Assembly (NCBI GenBank): GCA_020025235.1
Contig: JAHHSL010000032.1
Location: 1 to 22,475 of the forward strand
Length of the DNA: 22,475 bases
DNA from: Ruthenibacterium sp.
GTDB taxonomy: Bacteria > Bacillota > Clostridia > Oscillospirales > Ruminococcaceae
Direction: 5' to 3'
Every line of letters starts with the position of its first letter. Position 1 is the stretch's first letter. Positions 7,216-14,059 of this stretch are shown here, piece by piece. The position numbers and the translations under genes were made by a program. The notes under the pieces are model-generated. The model was not told where the DNA came from, ran no database searches, and saw nothing but the letters and a program-made list of their open reading frames with translations.

Positions 7216-9204
7216 GTGAGTAAAGAAAATAAAAAGGCCTCCTCGAAGAAAGGCTTTTTCGGCACGATCGGCGGCTGGTTCCGCCGCCTGTTCTTCGGCG
7301 GCTCCAACGATCTTGCCAATCAGCTGAATCCGGAACAGGCTGCCAAGGCCAATGACGTTGAAGAAATCGTCAGCCCCGGCCGTCAGATCGTAAACAACTT
7401 TCTGGAAAAGAAGCTTGCGGTCGGCGCGCTGATCACGCTGCTTGTCATGTTCCTTGTCATGTTTATCGGGCCTATGACGATGCCCCGCTATTACGATTCC
7501 TACACCGAAGTTACGCAGAAGAGCATTCCCCCGACGATGGATATGCTTTCTGTCCCCGGCGCACTGAAAAAGGAAGGCATCAAGATGATCGACAGCTTCG
7601 GCTCGTTCTCGGTCGGCCTTTCCAACGAAGGCAATGTCTTTGTCTGGGGCGCTACGGAAATCGGCACCACCGGCATTGACGTTGCGGATATCCCGCAGGA
7701 AGTCCAGGACAGCAACATCGTTATGGTTGCTGCCGGTATCGACCATATCGTCGCTCTGACCGATGCAGGCAAGGTCCTGTGCTGGGGCAACAACAACCTT
7801 GGTCAGTTCGTCACGGAAACCGAAGTTCTGGAACGCGGCGATACGCTGAAATCCACGATCGCCTATATGCCGGAGATCCTTGTGACGAGCGGCATCGACG
7901 TTTCCCGCGTGAAAAAGCTGATTGCAGGCTATCAGGCAAGCGCGATCCTTCTGGATGACGGCACCCTGTTCCTGTGGGGCAATAAGAACGCCTATGCAAA
8001 CATGGATGTTTTCCTTGCAATGGGCAATGTTTATGACCTTGATTTCACACTGAACCACATTGTCGGCGTAAACGGCAAGCGCAATACGGTCTTCACCGGT
8101 TCCCGCGGCCTGTACGACGTTGTCCGTCCGAATCTGGGCGAGCCGGGCGTTCCCATTAAGAAATTCATCGGCAAAAGAAAAATCGATCAGATCGTTGCAA
8201 CCAACACCAGCATGGCACTGCTTTTGAATGACGGTTCTGTCTGCTTCACCGGCGACTTCACCGAACGCATGGAGCCGATCCCCGCGCTTCAGGAAGGCGA
8301 AAAGTTCGTGCAGATTGTCGGCGGTTCGTACCATTACACCGGCCTGACGGATCAGGGCAATGTTTATTCCTGGGGCAGCAACCAGCTCAATCAGCTGGAA
8401 ACTCCCAAACTTAAGAATGTCGCAAACATTTACAGCGGTTCCTTCCAGAGCTATGCCACCGACGCAGAAGGCCAGCTGCTTGGCAAGTGGGGCCTGAAGG
8501 GCTATGTATTCGGCACCGATATCCGCGGCGCGGATATCTTCCAGCGCATCATCAACGGCGGCCGCATGACCATGACAGTCGGCGCAGTTGCTGTTATCAT
8601 TTCCTCGATCATCGGCATCATCATCGGCTGCGTTTCCGGCTACTTCGGCGGCAAGGTCGATATCCTGCTGATGCGTGTTGCAGAAATCTTCTCTGCTATC
8701 CCGTTCCTGCCGTTCGCCATGATCCTTTCTGCGGTCATGAGCCATATGACGATCTCCGAGAACGGCCGTATCTTCATCATCATGTGCATCCTCGGCGTTC
8801 TGACATGGCCCGGCCTTGCACGTCTTGTCCGCGGCCAGGTGCTTGTAGCGCGTGAAAGCGAATACGTCACCGCTGCAAAGGCCATGGGCGTTAAGGAAAG
8901 CACGATCGCATTCAAGCACATCCTTCCGAACGTCATGAGTGTCATCCTTGTTACTTTGATGCTGGACTTCGGCACCTGCATGCTGACGGAATCTTCGCTG
9001 AGCTACCTTGGCTTCGGTGTTGCATATCCGCGTCCGACATGGGGCAATATGCTGAACGGCGTTAACAACGCGACCATCATCAATACCTACTGGTGGCAGT
9101 GGCTGTTCACCGCGCTGTTCCTTGCCGTCACCACGATCTGCATCAATATCGTCGGCGACGCTCTGCGCGATGTTATGGACCCGAAATCCAGTGTTGAAAA
9201 GTAA
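7216..9204 (+). CDS. OppC/DppC-type ABC permease with an inserted RCC1-like beta-propeller
   Basis: This is a 662-residue membrane protein; OppC-type permeases usually have about 280-350 residues. Residues 1-66 are cytoplasmic and span one is about 67-90. Residues about 120-425 carry roughly seven RCC1-like repeats of the form G-x-x-H/F-x-x-x-L-x-x-x-G-x-V-x-x-W-G, for example SFSVGLSNEGNVFVWG, HIVALTDAGKVLCWGNNNLG and YTGLTDQGNVYSWGSNQ. The canonical permease then resumes with FGTDIRGADIFQRIINGGR, further spans, and the EAA loop at about 549-572 (YVTAAKAMGVKESTIAFKHI). The propeller thus lies in the loop between spans one and two, expected outside the cell. The start is GTG, with AGGAGG 9 bases upstream. 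The frame is open throughout, so this is not a sequencing fusion. It probably contacts the binding protein or wall; function is unknown. Confidence 0.93.
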   Translation: MSKENKKASSKKGFFGTIGGWFRRLFFGGSNDLANQLNPEQAAKANDVEEIVSPGRQIVNNFLEKKLAVGALITLLVMFLVMFIGPMTMPRYYDSYTEVTQKSIPPTMDMLSVPGALKKEGIKMIDSFGSFSVGLSNEGNVFVWGATEIGTTGIDVADIPQEVQDSNIVMVAAGIDHIVALTDAGKVLCWGNNNLGQFVTETEVLERGDTLKSTIAYMPEILVTSGIDVSRVKKLIAGYQASAILLDDGTLFLWGNKNAYANMDVFLAMGNVYDLDFTLNHIVGVNGKRNTVFTGSRGLYDVVRPNLGEPGVPIKKFIGKRKIDQIVATNTSMALLLNDGSVCFTGDFTERMEPIPALQEGEKFVQIVGGSYHYTGLTDQGNVYSWGSNQLNQLETPKLKNVANIYSGSFQSYATDAEGQLLGKWGLKGYVFGTDIRGADIFQRIINGGRMTMTVGAVAVIISSIIGIIIGCVSGYFGGKVDILLMRVAEIFSAIPFLPFAMILSAVMSHMTISENGRIFIIMCILGVLTWPGLARLVRGQVLVARESEYVTAAKAMGVKESTIAFKHILPNVMSVILVTLMLDFGTCMLTESSLSYLGFGVAYPRPTWGNMLNGVNNATIINTYWWQWLFTALFLAVTTICINIVGDALRDVMDPKSSVEK

Positions 9205-9215
9205 GGAGGATTGAC

Positions 9216-10232
9216 ATGCCATTACTGGAAATCAAGAATTTAAAAACCTATTTCAAAACAAAAAAAGGCACCGTTAAGGCTGTCAACGACGTCTCCTATT
9301 CCCTGGAAGCCGGCAAAACCATCGGCATCGTCGGTGAATCCGGCTCCGGCAAATCGGTTTCTGCCATGAGCATCCTGCGTCTTTTGGACGCAAACGGTTA
9401 TATCGAATCCGGCGAGATTCTGTTTGAAGGCCGCGAACTGACCCAGCTGCCGATCGACGAATTGTATTCGATCCGCGGCAACGCGATCTCGGTCATCTTC
9501 CAGGAGCCGATGACCTCGCTGAACCCCGTATTCACGATCGACCGTCAGCTTTCCGAGCCGTTTATCATCCACCAGCACATGAGCAAGAAAGAAGCGCATG
9601 AGCAGGCTTTGAAAATGCTGTACGATGTGCAGATCCCGAATCCGGAAGCTGTCATCAAGCAGTATCCGCATCAGCTTTCCGGCGGTATGCGCCAGCGTGT
9701 TATGATCGCTATGGCGCTTGCCTGCCGCCCGAAGATCCTGATTGCAGACGAACCGACCACGGCTCTGGACGTAACGATCCAGGCGCAGATCCTGCGCCTG
9801 ATGAATGAGCTGCAGCGCGAAAAGGGCACTTCGATCATCTTCATCACGCATGACCTTGGCGTCATCAATGAAATGGCAGACGATGTTGCCGTCATGTACT
9901 GCGGACAGGTTGTGGAAAAGGCGCCCGCGCGCACGATTTTCGGTAACTCCAGCACTCTGATGCATCCGTATACCGAAGGTCTGATGTATTCCATTCCCCG
10001 CATTGAAAATGCCGGTGCCAAGATCGAACCGATCCCCGGTGTTGTCCCGCATCCGCTGGCGCTGCCCAAGGGCTGCAAATTCGCGCCGCGCTGCAAATAC
10101 TGCACACAGAAGTGCATTGACGAAGAGCCTCAGCTCACTGAGCTTGAAGATGGTCATCTGCTTCGTTGCTTTTATCCCGATAAGGAGGTGAGACAGAGTG
10201 CCGAACACAAAAAAATTACTGTCCATCAATAA
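9216..10232 (+). CDS. OppD/DppD-type ABC transporter ATP-binding protein
   Basis: This 338-residue cytoplasmic ATPase is one of two that power the transporter. Walker A GESGSGKS is at about 40-47, the Q-loop glutamine at 96 (VIFQEP), the signature LSGGM at 154-158, Walker B ILIADEP at 174-180 and the switch histidine at 212 (ITHD). The C-terminal Opp/Dpp extension has GCKFAPRCKYC followed by further cysteines (287, 293, 296, 300, 318); some Dpp ATPases bind a 4Fe-4S cluster there. Length and order are normal, in contrast to the other operon members. AGGAGG lies just ahead of the ATG, 11 bases after the previous stop. Its last 35 bases overlap the start of the next gene, so the two ATPases are probably translationally coupled. 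Confidence 0.95.
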   Translation: MPLLEIKNLKTYFKTKKGTVKAVNDVSYSLEAGKTIGIVGESGSGKSVSAMSILRLLDANGYIESGEILFEGRELTQLPIDELYSIRGNAISVIFQEPMTSLNPVFTIDRQLSEPFIIHQHMSKKEAHEQALKMLYDVQIPNPEAVIKQYPHQLSGGMRQRVMIAMALACRPKILIADEPTTALDVTIQAQILRLMNELQREKGTSIIFITHDLGVINEMADDVAVMYCGQVVEKAPARTIFGNSSTLMHPYTEGLMYSIPRIENAGAKIEPIPGVVPHPLALPKGCKFAPRCKYCTQKCIDEEPQLTELEDGHLLRCFYPDKEVRQSAEHKKITVHQ

Positions 10233-11811
10233 TCTGAAGAAGTATTTCCCTGTTGCGAAATCTTCTGTCTTGCAGAAAGAACAGCTTTACGTCCGCGCTA
10301 ACGAGGACATTTCCCTTGACATCTACGAGGGCGAAACGCTTGGCATCGTCGGTGAATCCGGCTGCGGCAAGTCCACACTGGGACGCACTCTGCTTCAGCT
10401 TTATCCGCAGACTGCCGGCACCACCATGTATTACGGCGTATCCCTTGCGGATATTGCCCCGAAATACGTTACCGATACGATCAAGAATCTGGATCGTTAT
10501 AAGTCGAAATACGAAAAGCTGGCCGAAAAATCGGCCGAGCTTGCCGCAAAGGTTGAAGCAGCCGGCGGCGAGGAAACCGCAGACTTCTATCTGCTGCAGG
10601 ATGCCAACATCGCAGCCTGCGATGCACAGACCGCACTGAGCCACATCGTCAAGATCGTGGGCGGCTTCTTTGCACACGACCCCGACAATAAAGGCCGCGA
10701 CCTGCTTTTGGAAGAATTTGAGCAGAACAAGATTCGTATTTCTGCCAAGAAAAAGCTGAAGGCTGCCAAGCTGGAGTACGATCACCTGAACGCGCTTACC
10801 GATGAAAAAGAGCGTGCCAAGGCAAAGGCAGATGCAAAACTGCAGAAGCTGAAGCCGGAGATCGAAAGCCTTCAGCAGCTTGTCGATTCGGAAACCAAAA
10901 AGCTCAAAGAGCTTTCCGCAAAGCTGGATACGCTGCGTGCAGAGTACGCAGGCGTCGGCGAATTTTCCAAATATGAAGCAATGCGGGATGACGGCATCGA
11001 CCTTTCCCGCCTTCAGTACAGCGAAATGCGCTCTCTGCGCCGCGATCTGCAGATCATCTTCCAGGACCCGTATTCTTCGCTGAACCCCCGTTTCACGATC
11101 GGCCAGATCATTGAAGAAGGCCTTGTGACGCACAATCTGTTCAAGCACGGTTCCCCCAAGATGCGTCAGCACATCGTGGATACCATGGTAAAATGCGGCC
11201 TGCAGGAATATATGCTGCACCGTTATCCGCATCAGTTCTCCGGCGGCCAGCGCCAGCGTGTTGCAATTGCGCGTGCACTTGCTGTCGGCCCGAAGTTCAT
11301 CGTCTGCGACGAATGTGTTTCCGCTCTGGACGTTTCCATTCAGTCCCAGATCATCAACCTGCTGCAGGAACTGAAAGAGAAAGAACATCTGACCTATATG
11401 TTCATCTCGCATGACCTTTCCGTTGTCCGCTACATTTCCGACCGCATCTGCGTCATGTATCTGGGCAACGTGGTAGAGCTGGCGGACGCCGCCACGATCT
11501 TCGATGATCCGCGTCATCCGTACACGGTTGCGCTTCTTTCTTCGATTCCGTCCACCGACGTGAATCCCTCCGCAAAAGAGCGCATCATTCTGGAGGGCAA
11601 TATCCCCAGCCCGATCAAGCCGCCTTCCGGCTGTAAGTTCCACACACGCTGCTATATGGCATGCGAAAAATGCCAGCGCGTAACACCGGAACTTCGCGAA
11701 ATCGAGCCGGGTCACTTCCTGGCCTGCCATTTCCCCGAACGCAAGATCGACGAAAACGGCAAGTATCTGTTTGAACTGCCGAAGGTCGAATCCCGTTCCG
11801 ACCGCGCATAA
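10198..11811 (+). CDS. OppF/DppF-type ABC transporter ATP-binding protein with a coiled-coil insert
   Basis: This 537-residue ATPase partners the preceding OppD-type protein; relatives have about 310-340 residues. Walker A GESGCGKST is at 52-60, the Q-loop QIIFQDPYSSLNP at 285-297, the signature FSGGQRQR at 347-354, Walker B FIVCDE at 367-372 and the switch histidine at 405. Between Walker A and the Q-loop lie about 190 extra residues (about 82-275) rich in Lys/Glu/Ala/Leu, strongly coiled-coil at about 95-122 and 180-250. The catalytic core is otherwise intact, with C-terminal cysteines at 479, 485, 489, 492 and 510. Walker B is followed by Cys-Val instead of the usual Pro (DECVSALD). The GTG start has AAGGAGGTG 7 bases upstream, inside the preceding gene. 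The insert might reach another protein or regulate ATPase pairing; this is inference. Confidence 0.94.
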   Translation: MPNTKKLLSINNLKKYFPVAKSSVLQKEQLYVRANEDISLDIYEGETLGIVGESGCGKSTLGRTLLQLYPQTAGTTMYYGVSLADIAPKYVTDTIKNLDRYKSKYEKLAEKSAELAAKVEAAGGEETADFYLLQDANIAACDAQTALSHIVKIVGGFFAHDPDNKGRDLLLEEFEQNKIRISAKKKLKAAKLEYDHLNALTDEKERAKAKADAKLQKLKPEIESLQQLVDSETKKLKELSAKLDTLRAEYAGVGEFSKYEAMRDDGIDLSRLQYSEMRSLRRDLQIIFQDPYSSLNPRFTIGQIIEEGLVTHNLFKHGSPKMRQHIVDTMVKCGLQEYMLHRYPHQFSGGQRQRVAIARALAVGPKFIVCDECVSALDVSIQSQIINLLQELKEKEHLTYMFISHDLSVVRYISDRICVMYLGNVVELADAATIFDDPRHPYTVALLSSIPSTDVNPSAKERIILEGNIPSPIKPPSGCKFHTRCYMACEKCQRVTPELREIEPGHFLACHFPERKIDENGKYLFELPKVESRSDRA

Positions 11812-11826
11812 AAAGGAGTATCGCTT

Positions 11827-12030
11827 ATGTTTATCCGTCATTCCGATAAGCTTCCTCAGCTCACACCGGAGCAGGAGGAAGAACGCCGCCGCGAACTTTC
11901 TGATCTGGATGTTTCCTTTTCGGATCGTCTTGCGATGATCGGCAGTGCATTTCTGTGGATCTTTCTTCCCTGTGTGCTCGTTCTTGTCGGTTTGTCGGCG
12001 CTTGTACTCTTTTTGTTCGGGATCATCTGA
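11827..12030 (+). CDS. Small single-span membrane protein at the end of the transport operon
   Basis: This 67-residue protein begins 15 bases after the OppF-type gene, with AAAGGAG about 8 bases before its ATG, and ends just before the operon terminator. Residues about 1-35 are hydrophilic and charged (PEQEEERRREL) and residues about 37-66 form a strong membrane span, suggesting a cytoplasmic N-terminus. I recognise no family. Position and ribosome binding site argue that it is a real, co-expressed gene, possibly an accessory subunit of the transporter. Confidence 0.7.
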   Translation: MFIRHSDKLPQLTPEQEEERRRELSDLDVSFSDRLAMIGSAFLWIFLPCVLVLVGLSALVLFLFGII

Positions 12031-12057
12031 TCGAAGCGTATCTGTATTTTAAAAAAC

Positions 12058-12136
12058 GCGGCTTTGCTGTTTTGCAAAGCCGCAGAATAAAAGACGGCGT
12101 CTGTTCCGGGTTTCCGGAATGGACGCCGTCTTTTTT
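12058..12136. terminator. Tandem hairpin terminator closing the transport operon
   Basis: The first hairpin is GCGGCTTTGC at 12058-12067 paired with GCAAAGCCGC at 12074-12083. The second pairs AAAAGACGGCGTC at 12089-12101 with GACGCCGTCTTTT at 12122-12134, continues inward through TTCCGG/CCGGAA around a GTTT loop, and is followed by T residues. The flanking A and T runs allow the second hairpin to work in both directions. Confidence 0.92.
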
Positions 12137-12455
12137 GTTTTATGCCGATCCTTTGATCCGCACTGCATTTTCTTTCCTTACGGTATGATATTCTGCCGCT
12201 GCTGCCGGATACGGCCCTCTCTGCGGGATTTGCCCTCGTTTTTCGGATTTGTGCCTTCCTTTCGCCTTGTTTTCGCAGCCGTGTCTCCTCGCAGGCTCTG
12301 TGTGCTTCTGCTGCGTTTTTCAGCGTTTTGGTATATCTTCATATCCCTTTGATGAAAAAATGTTCAGAACGCATTTTTGCCCTGTATCTGCTGCCCCGTG
12401 TATTTTAGGTGTACTTCAGAAGGACTTTTCTGCACGGTGAAACTTTTTGGCAGCA
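12137..12455. other. Intergenic region without recognisable genes
   Basis: About 320 bases lie between the operon terminator and the terminator of the opposing CBS-domain gene. Open frames exist, but their Cys/Phe/Arg-rich translations lack ribosome binding sites and family motifs. I see no repeat, RNA gene or promoter that I could defend. Confidence 0.5.
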
Positions 12456-12483
12456 AAAAAGGGTCTGCACCGAGACCCTTTTT
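12456..12483 (-). terminator. Terminator of the CBS-domain gene
   Basis: GGGTCT at 12461-12466 and AGACCC at 12473-12478 pair around a six-base loop, flanked by A5 on the left and T5 on the right. Read on the minus strand it ends in a T run directly after the CBS gene. It is symmetrical enough to act in both directions. Confidence 0.85.
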
Positions 12484-12491
12484 CCGCCTAT

Positions 12492-12992
12492 TCAGGATTT
12501 ACTGTGCTCTTCTTCCGAAAAGCGGCGCTTTACGACAGAGCTGCCGGACGGGATCGGCTTTCTATGTACCTGTCCTTTCGGCTCCAGACTTTGCTTGTAG
12601 CGGTCATAGCAGAACTGGATGATGCTGTTGCGCTTGATCAATCCAATAAAGCTTTTCTTCCCATCGATGACCGGGACAAAATTCTGCTTCATTGCCACTG
12701 AAATCAATTCTTCCATATCCGTATCAACTGAAACGCTGATGTAATGATGCTTGCGCGGGATGCTCATAATGGGCATATCCTCCGCTTCCTGCAGGTTCAG
12801 ATTATAGCTTCGCTTTACCGCCCACAGAATATCGCCTTCGGTAATGCTTCCGACATATTCGCCCTGCCGATTCAGAATGGGAATGGACGAATAACGGTGA
12901 TACTCCATTTTTTCAATTGCCTGACGCAGCGTATAATCATCATACAGATATGCGACCTCCGCTTTGGGGGTCAAGAAAAATAACAGATTCAT
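12492..12992 (-). CDS. CBS-domain pair protein
   Basis: This 166-residue cytoplasmic protein has two CBS motifs, about 8-62 (YHRYSSIPILNRQGEYVGSI, then TEGDIL) and about 75-128 (SVSVDTDMEELISVAMKQNF, then VPVIDG and IGLI). The pair forms a Bateman module that usually binds adenine nucleotides; stand-alone clostridial and bacillar examples include c-di-AMP receptors, but the ligand here cannot be read. The C-terminal 35 residues are basic and probably disordered. Translation is supported by a GGAAG-type site (with AGGAG further upstream) in the complement of 12993-13010. It is monocistronic, with its own promoter candidates and terminator, and is divergent from the PRTase-like gene. Confidence 0.88.
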   Translation of the reverse strand: MNLLFFLTPKAEVAYLYDDYTLRQAIEKMEYHRYSSIPILNRQGEYVGSITEGDILWAVKRSYNLNLQEAEDMPIMSIPRKHHYISVSVDTDMEELISVAMKQNFVPVIDGKKSFIGLIKRNSIIQFCYDRYKQSLEPKGQVHRKPIPSGSSVVKRRFSEEEHSKS

Positions 12993-13048
12993 GTAATCTT
13001 CCTGTTCTCCTCATTTTTGAATTTTACGCGATCCAATGCACCTGTTTC

Positions 13049-13117
13049 ATTGTATGCAGTGCTGTCGTTTTTCATTAAGATCCGGTATGCCCGAATGATT
13101 CCATATTCATTGTATCA
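13049..13117 (-). promoter_or_regulatory. Candidate promoters of the CBS-domain gene
   Basis: On the minus strand TGA-TACAAT (13117 down to 13109) is an extended -10, and a second TACAATGAA lies at 13054-13049 nearer the gene. Both are weak at -35. The two copies share TACAATGAA and may be alternative starts. Confidence 0.4.
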
Positions 13118-13269
13118 CACTTTCCATAAAGATAAATGAAAGATTTGTAAAATGGCAGAATAAGTTTCCGCTTTTTCCGATTTCAGCCTGTTTTCCCTGC
13201 AGATCCCTCTGCCCTTCCGCCGTGTTTTGCTTTTTGCACATTTTATTTTTAACACGGTCTGTTTTTTTA

Positions 13270-13299
13270 TTGATTTTATTATCGTTTGTGTGCTACAAT
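13270..13299 (+). promoter_or_regulatory. Promoter of the PRTase-like gene
   Basis: TTGATT at 13270-13275 and TACAAT at 13294-13299 are 18 bases apart, and TGC precedes the -10 as an extended element. Transcription would start near 13305, at the foot of the leader hairpin. Confidence 0.65.
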
Positions 13300-13303
13300 A
13301 AAA

Positions 13304-13338
13304 AAAAGCGTTCTGCCTAGGTTTTGCGGGACGCTTTT
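13304..13338 (+). promoter_or_regulatory. Hairpin at the 5' end of the PRTase-like transcript
   Basis: AAAAGCGTTCTGC at 13304-13316 pairs with GCGGGACGCTTTT at 13326-13338 (13 pairs including two G-T), around a nine-base loop. It would form at the very start of the message, 20 bases ahead of the coding start. It may stabilise the RNA or attenuate transcription; its T run is short, so full termination is doubtful. Confidence 0.55.
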
Positions 13339-13357
13339 GAGATCACAGGAGGCTTCT

Positions 13358-13996
13358 ATGGAAAATCGCACACTGAAAATCTTTGACCGCACCGGTACCG
13401 TTCCCCTGAAAATTGTGCACGGCCATTTTGCCACGAACCATTCCCACGTCAATTATTATCTCGATATGACGACGCTGAAAACCCGCCTTTCGGAGGCCGG
13501 TGCTGTTGCGTCCCTTCTGGCAGGCCGCTATCTTTCCAACACCGTTATTGATACCATTGTCTGTCTGGACGGCACGCAGATCATCGGCACGCTTCTGGCG
13601 CAGGAGCTTACCAAGGCCGGCTATATGTCCATGAACGAGCATAAAACCATTTACGTCGTCACGCCGGAATACAATTCCAACAGTCAGATGATTTTCCGTG
13701 ACAACATCCAGCCGATGATCGAAAACAAGCACATCATCGTTCTTATGGCCTCTGTCACAACCGGCATCACCGTGCGCAAGAGCATGGAATGTATTTCCTA
13801 TTACGGCGGGACAACGGTCGGCGTCTCTTCCATTTTCAGTGCGCTGGAAGAATGTGATGAACAGCCGATCATTTCGGTTTTTGGGCCGGGAGACCTGCCC
13901 GATTACGCAAGCTTTTCGATGCATGACTGCCCGATGTGCAGGGAACGCCAGCGCATCGATGCTCTTGTCAACAGCTTTGGATATTCCAAATTATAA
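13358..13996 (+). CDS. Phosphoribosyltransferase-like protein (type I PRTase fold, orotate PRTase-like)
   Basis: This 212-residue protein has the layout of a type I phosphoribosyltransferase: an N-terminal hood, a core strand at about 65-80 (TIVCLDGTQIIGTLLAQELT), and a PRPP-loop-like strand-turn at about 126-140 (IIVLMASVTTGITVR). In true PRTases the loop begins with two acidic residues before x-T-T-G; here they are Ala131-Ser132, so PRPP binding may be weakened or altered. The C-terminus carries HDCPMC (Cys191, Cys194), which may bind metal. AGGAGG lies 5 bases before the ATG at 13358, and I prefer this over the in-frame upstream ATG at 13286, which overlaps the promoter. A catalytic enzyme or a regulator using the fold are both possible. 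Confidence 0.75.
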   Translation: MENRTLKIFDRTGTVPLKIVHGHFATNHSHVNYYLDMTTLKTRLSEAGAVASLLAGRYLSNTVIDTIVCLDGTQIIGTLLAQELTKAGYMSMNEHKTIYVVTPEYNSNSQMIFRDNIQPMIENKHIIVLMASVTTGITVRKSMECISYYGGTTVGVSSIFSALEECDEQPIISVFGPGDLPDYASFSMHDCPMCRERQRIDALVNSFGYSKL

Positions 13997-14016
13997 CTAC
14001 AGCCAATCAGCCCATA

Positions 14017-14055
14017 AAAAAACGTGCAGCTTTTTCGGAAAGCTGCACGTTTTTT
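14017..14055. terminator. Bidirectional terminator between convergent genes
   Basis: ACGTGCAGCTTT pairs perfectly with AAAGCTGCACGT around a TTCGG loop, flanked by A and T runs. It lies 20 bases after the PRTase-like stop codon and immediately after the end of the opposing membrane-protein gene, so it can serve both. Confidence 0.93.
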
Positions 14056-14059
14056 CTGT

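Noticed and set aside
7216..9204. Possibility that the RCC1-permease fusion is an assembly artefact
   Set aside because: The frame is continuous, codon use is uniform, and both permease halves are complementary and in correct order with the insert in a loop.
7156..9222. 688-codon open frame on the minus strand opposite the RCC1-bearing permease
   Set aside because: Low-complexity Asp/His/Ala/Arg translation without motifs. The plus strand has clear permease and RCC1 motifs.
10216..11841. 541-codon open frame on the minus strand opposite the OppF-type gene
   Set aside because: Shadow frame caused by codon bias; no recognisable domain.
12119..12352. Short Cys/Phe-rich open frames after the transport operon
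   Set aside because: They begin inside the terminator hairpin, lack ribosome binding sites and resemble no family.
12456..13117. Definite c-di-AMP receptor assignment for the CBS protein
   Set aside because: The CBS pair is clear, but ligand identity cannot be read from sequence alone.
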